DNA of 15,765 nucleotides from Trichodesmium sp. MAG_R04 (GTDB lineage: Bacteria > Cyanobacteriota > Cyanobacteriia > Cyanobacteriales > Microcoleaceae), in assembly GCA_023356515.1 (NCBI GenBank), contig JAKQYG010000041.1, forward strand, positions 1 through 15,765, read 5' to 3'. The notes beneath the pieces were generated by a model. It was not told where the DNA came from. It searched no databases and saw only the letters and a program-made list of their open reading frames with translations. Both the position numbers and the translations under genes were made by a program. How positions within the stretch are numbered: the first letter of the stretch is position 1; the number at the start of each line of letters is the position of its first letter. This document shows, piece after piece, positions 15,526-15,765 of this stretch.

Positions 15526-15765
15526 TTATTTTTCTTCTTCTAACTGTTTTTTTTCTTTTTCTAACTGTTCTGTTTCTTCTTCTAACTTTTTGATTTGCCC
15601 TTGCAAACTTTTAATATTATCATCTAAGGATGTATTTTTCTTTTGCATTTCCTTGATTAACTCATCTAAATCAAAGTAAATCAAAGGTTTTTTTCCTTCA
15701 ATAATATTGCCAAAATTTTCTAATTCTAACTCCAGAGAATAAGATGATAAGTTCCATTTTCCAGA
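15526..15765 (-). CDS. C-terminal fragment of a coiled-coil protein, runs off the window
   Basis: The frame is open from the right edge to a TAA at 15526-15528, giving 79 residues with no start inside the window. The first part reads GKWNLSSYSLELELENFG and KPLIYFDLDELIKEMQKK; the last 35 residues (DNIKSLQGQIKKLEEETEQ then LEKEKKQLEEEK) form a strongly charged heptad coiled coil that ends the protein. The even heptads, the Leu spacing and the clean stop make it a real gene end. I do not recognise the family. The upstream part beyond 15765 is needed to name it. It is read in the same direction as the helicase, 266 bases upstream of it. Confidence 0.7.
   Translation of the reverse strand, partial: SGKWNLSSYSLELELENFGNIIEGKKPLIYFDLDELIKEMQKKNTSLDDNIKSLQGQIKKLEEETEQLEKEKKQLEEEK

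Overview
The window reads as a low-GC cyanobacterial chromosome, probably from a filamentous marine Trichodesmium/Okeania-like lineage; the lineage guess is inference. The clearest sign is the palindrome GCGATCGC (HIP1), which occurs about nine times in 15.8 kb (near 18, 1639, 1759, 3067, 3519, 6643, 7051, 7943 and 15171). The gene families agree: a DUF3318 protein, a large cyanobacterial GHL10 glycoside hydrolase, a trypsin-like protease fused to WD40 repeats, and a Ski2-like helicase. Coding density is low, and the gaps are full of hairpins and MITE-like repeats, as is typical of that group.

Left part (1-3873): a DUF1800 protein cut short by a stop codon, with the same frame still open to the window edge (minus strand); an exported serine protease carrying a seven-bladed WD40 propeller (minus strand); and a decayed nadE start, frameshifted and truncated (plus strand). 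A 361-base gap with two hairpins follows.

Middle part (3874-10366): a 2OG-Fe(II) prolyl-4-hydroxylase-like oxygenase (minus) diverges from an IAG-type nucleoside hydrolase (plus). Then come a DUF3318 membrane protein (plus), a gap rich in inverted repeats, and a 1098-residue exported GHL10 protein (minus) whose linker contains internal protein repeats.

Right part (10367-15765): a lipoprotein with an NTF2-like C-terminal domain (plus), an 877-base non-coding cluster of three roughly 106-107 bp MITE-like elements, a Ski2/Mtr4-type RNA helicase (minus, GTG start), and the C-terminal 79 residues of a coiled-coil protein running off the right edge (minus).

No operon is evident. Almost every gene is alone, with its own flanking gap, and the genes do not form an obvious pathway. 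Three putatively exported or envelope proteins (protease, GHL10, lipoprotein) and one salvage enzyme (nucleoside hydrolase) are ordinary household functions. The most unusual material is the repeat landscape. A 30-bp end sequence (TATAGC, then GTTAGGACATT or close variants at positions 20-30) occurs at four sites. A 28-bp perfect palindrome has a degenerate second copy about 5 kb away. One MITE lies nested inside a larger inverted repeat. I found no tRNA, rRNA, CRISPR array or recognisable defence system.
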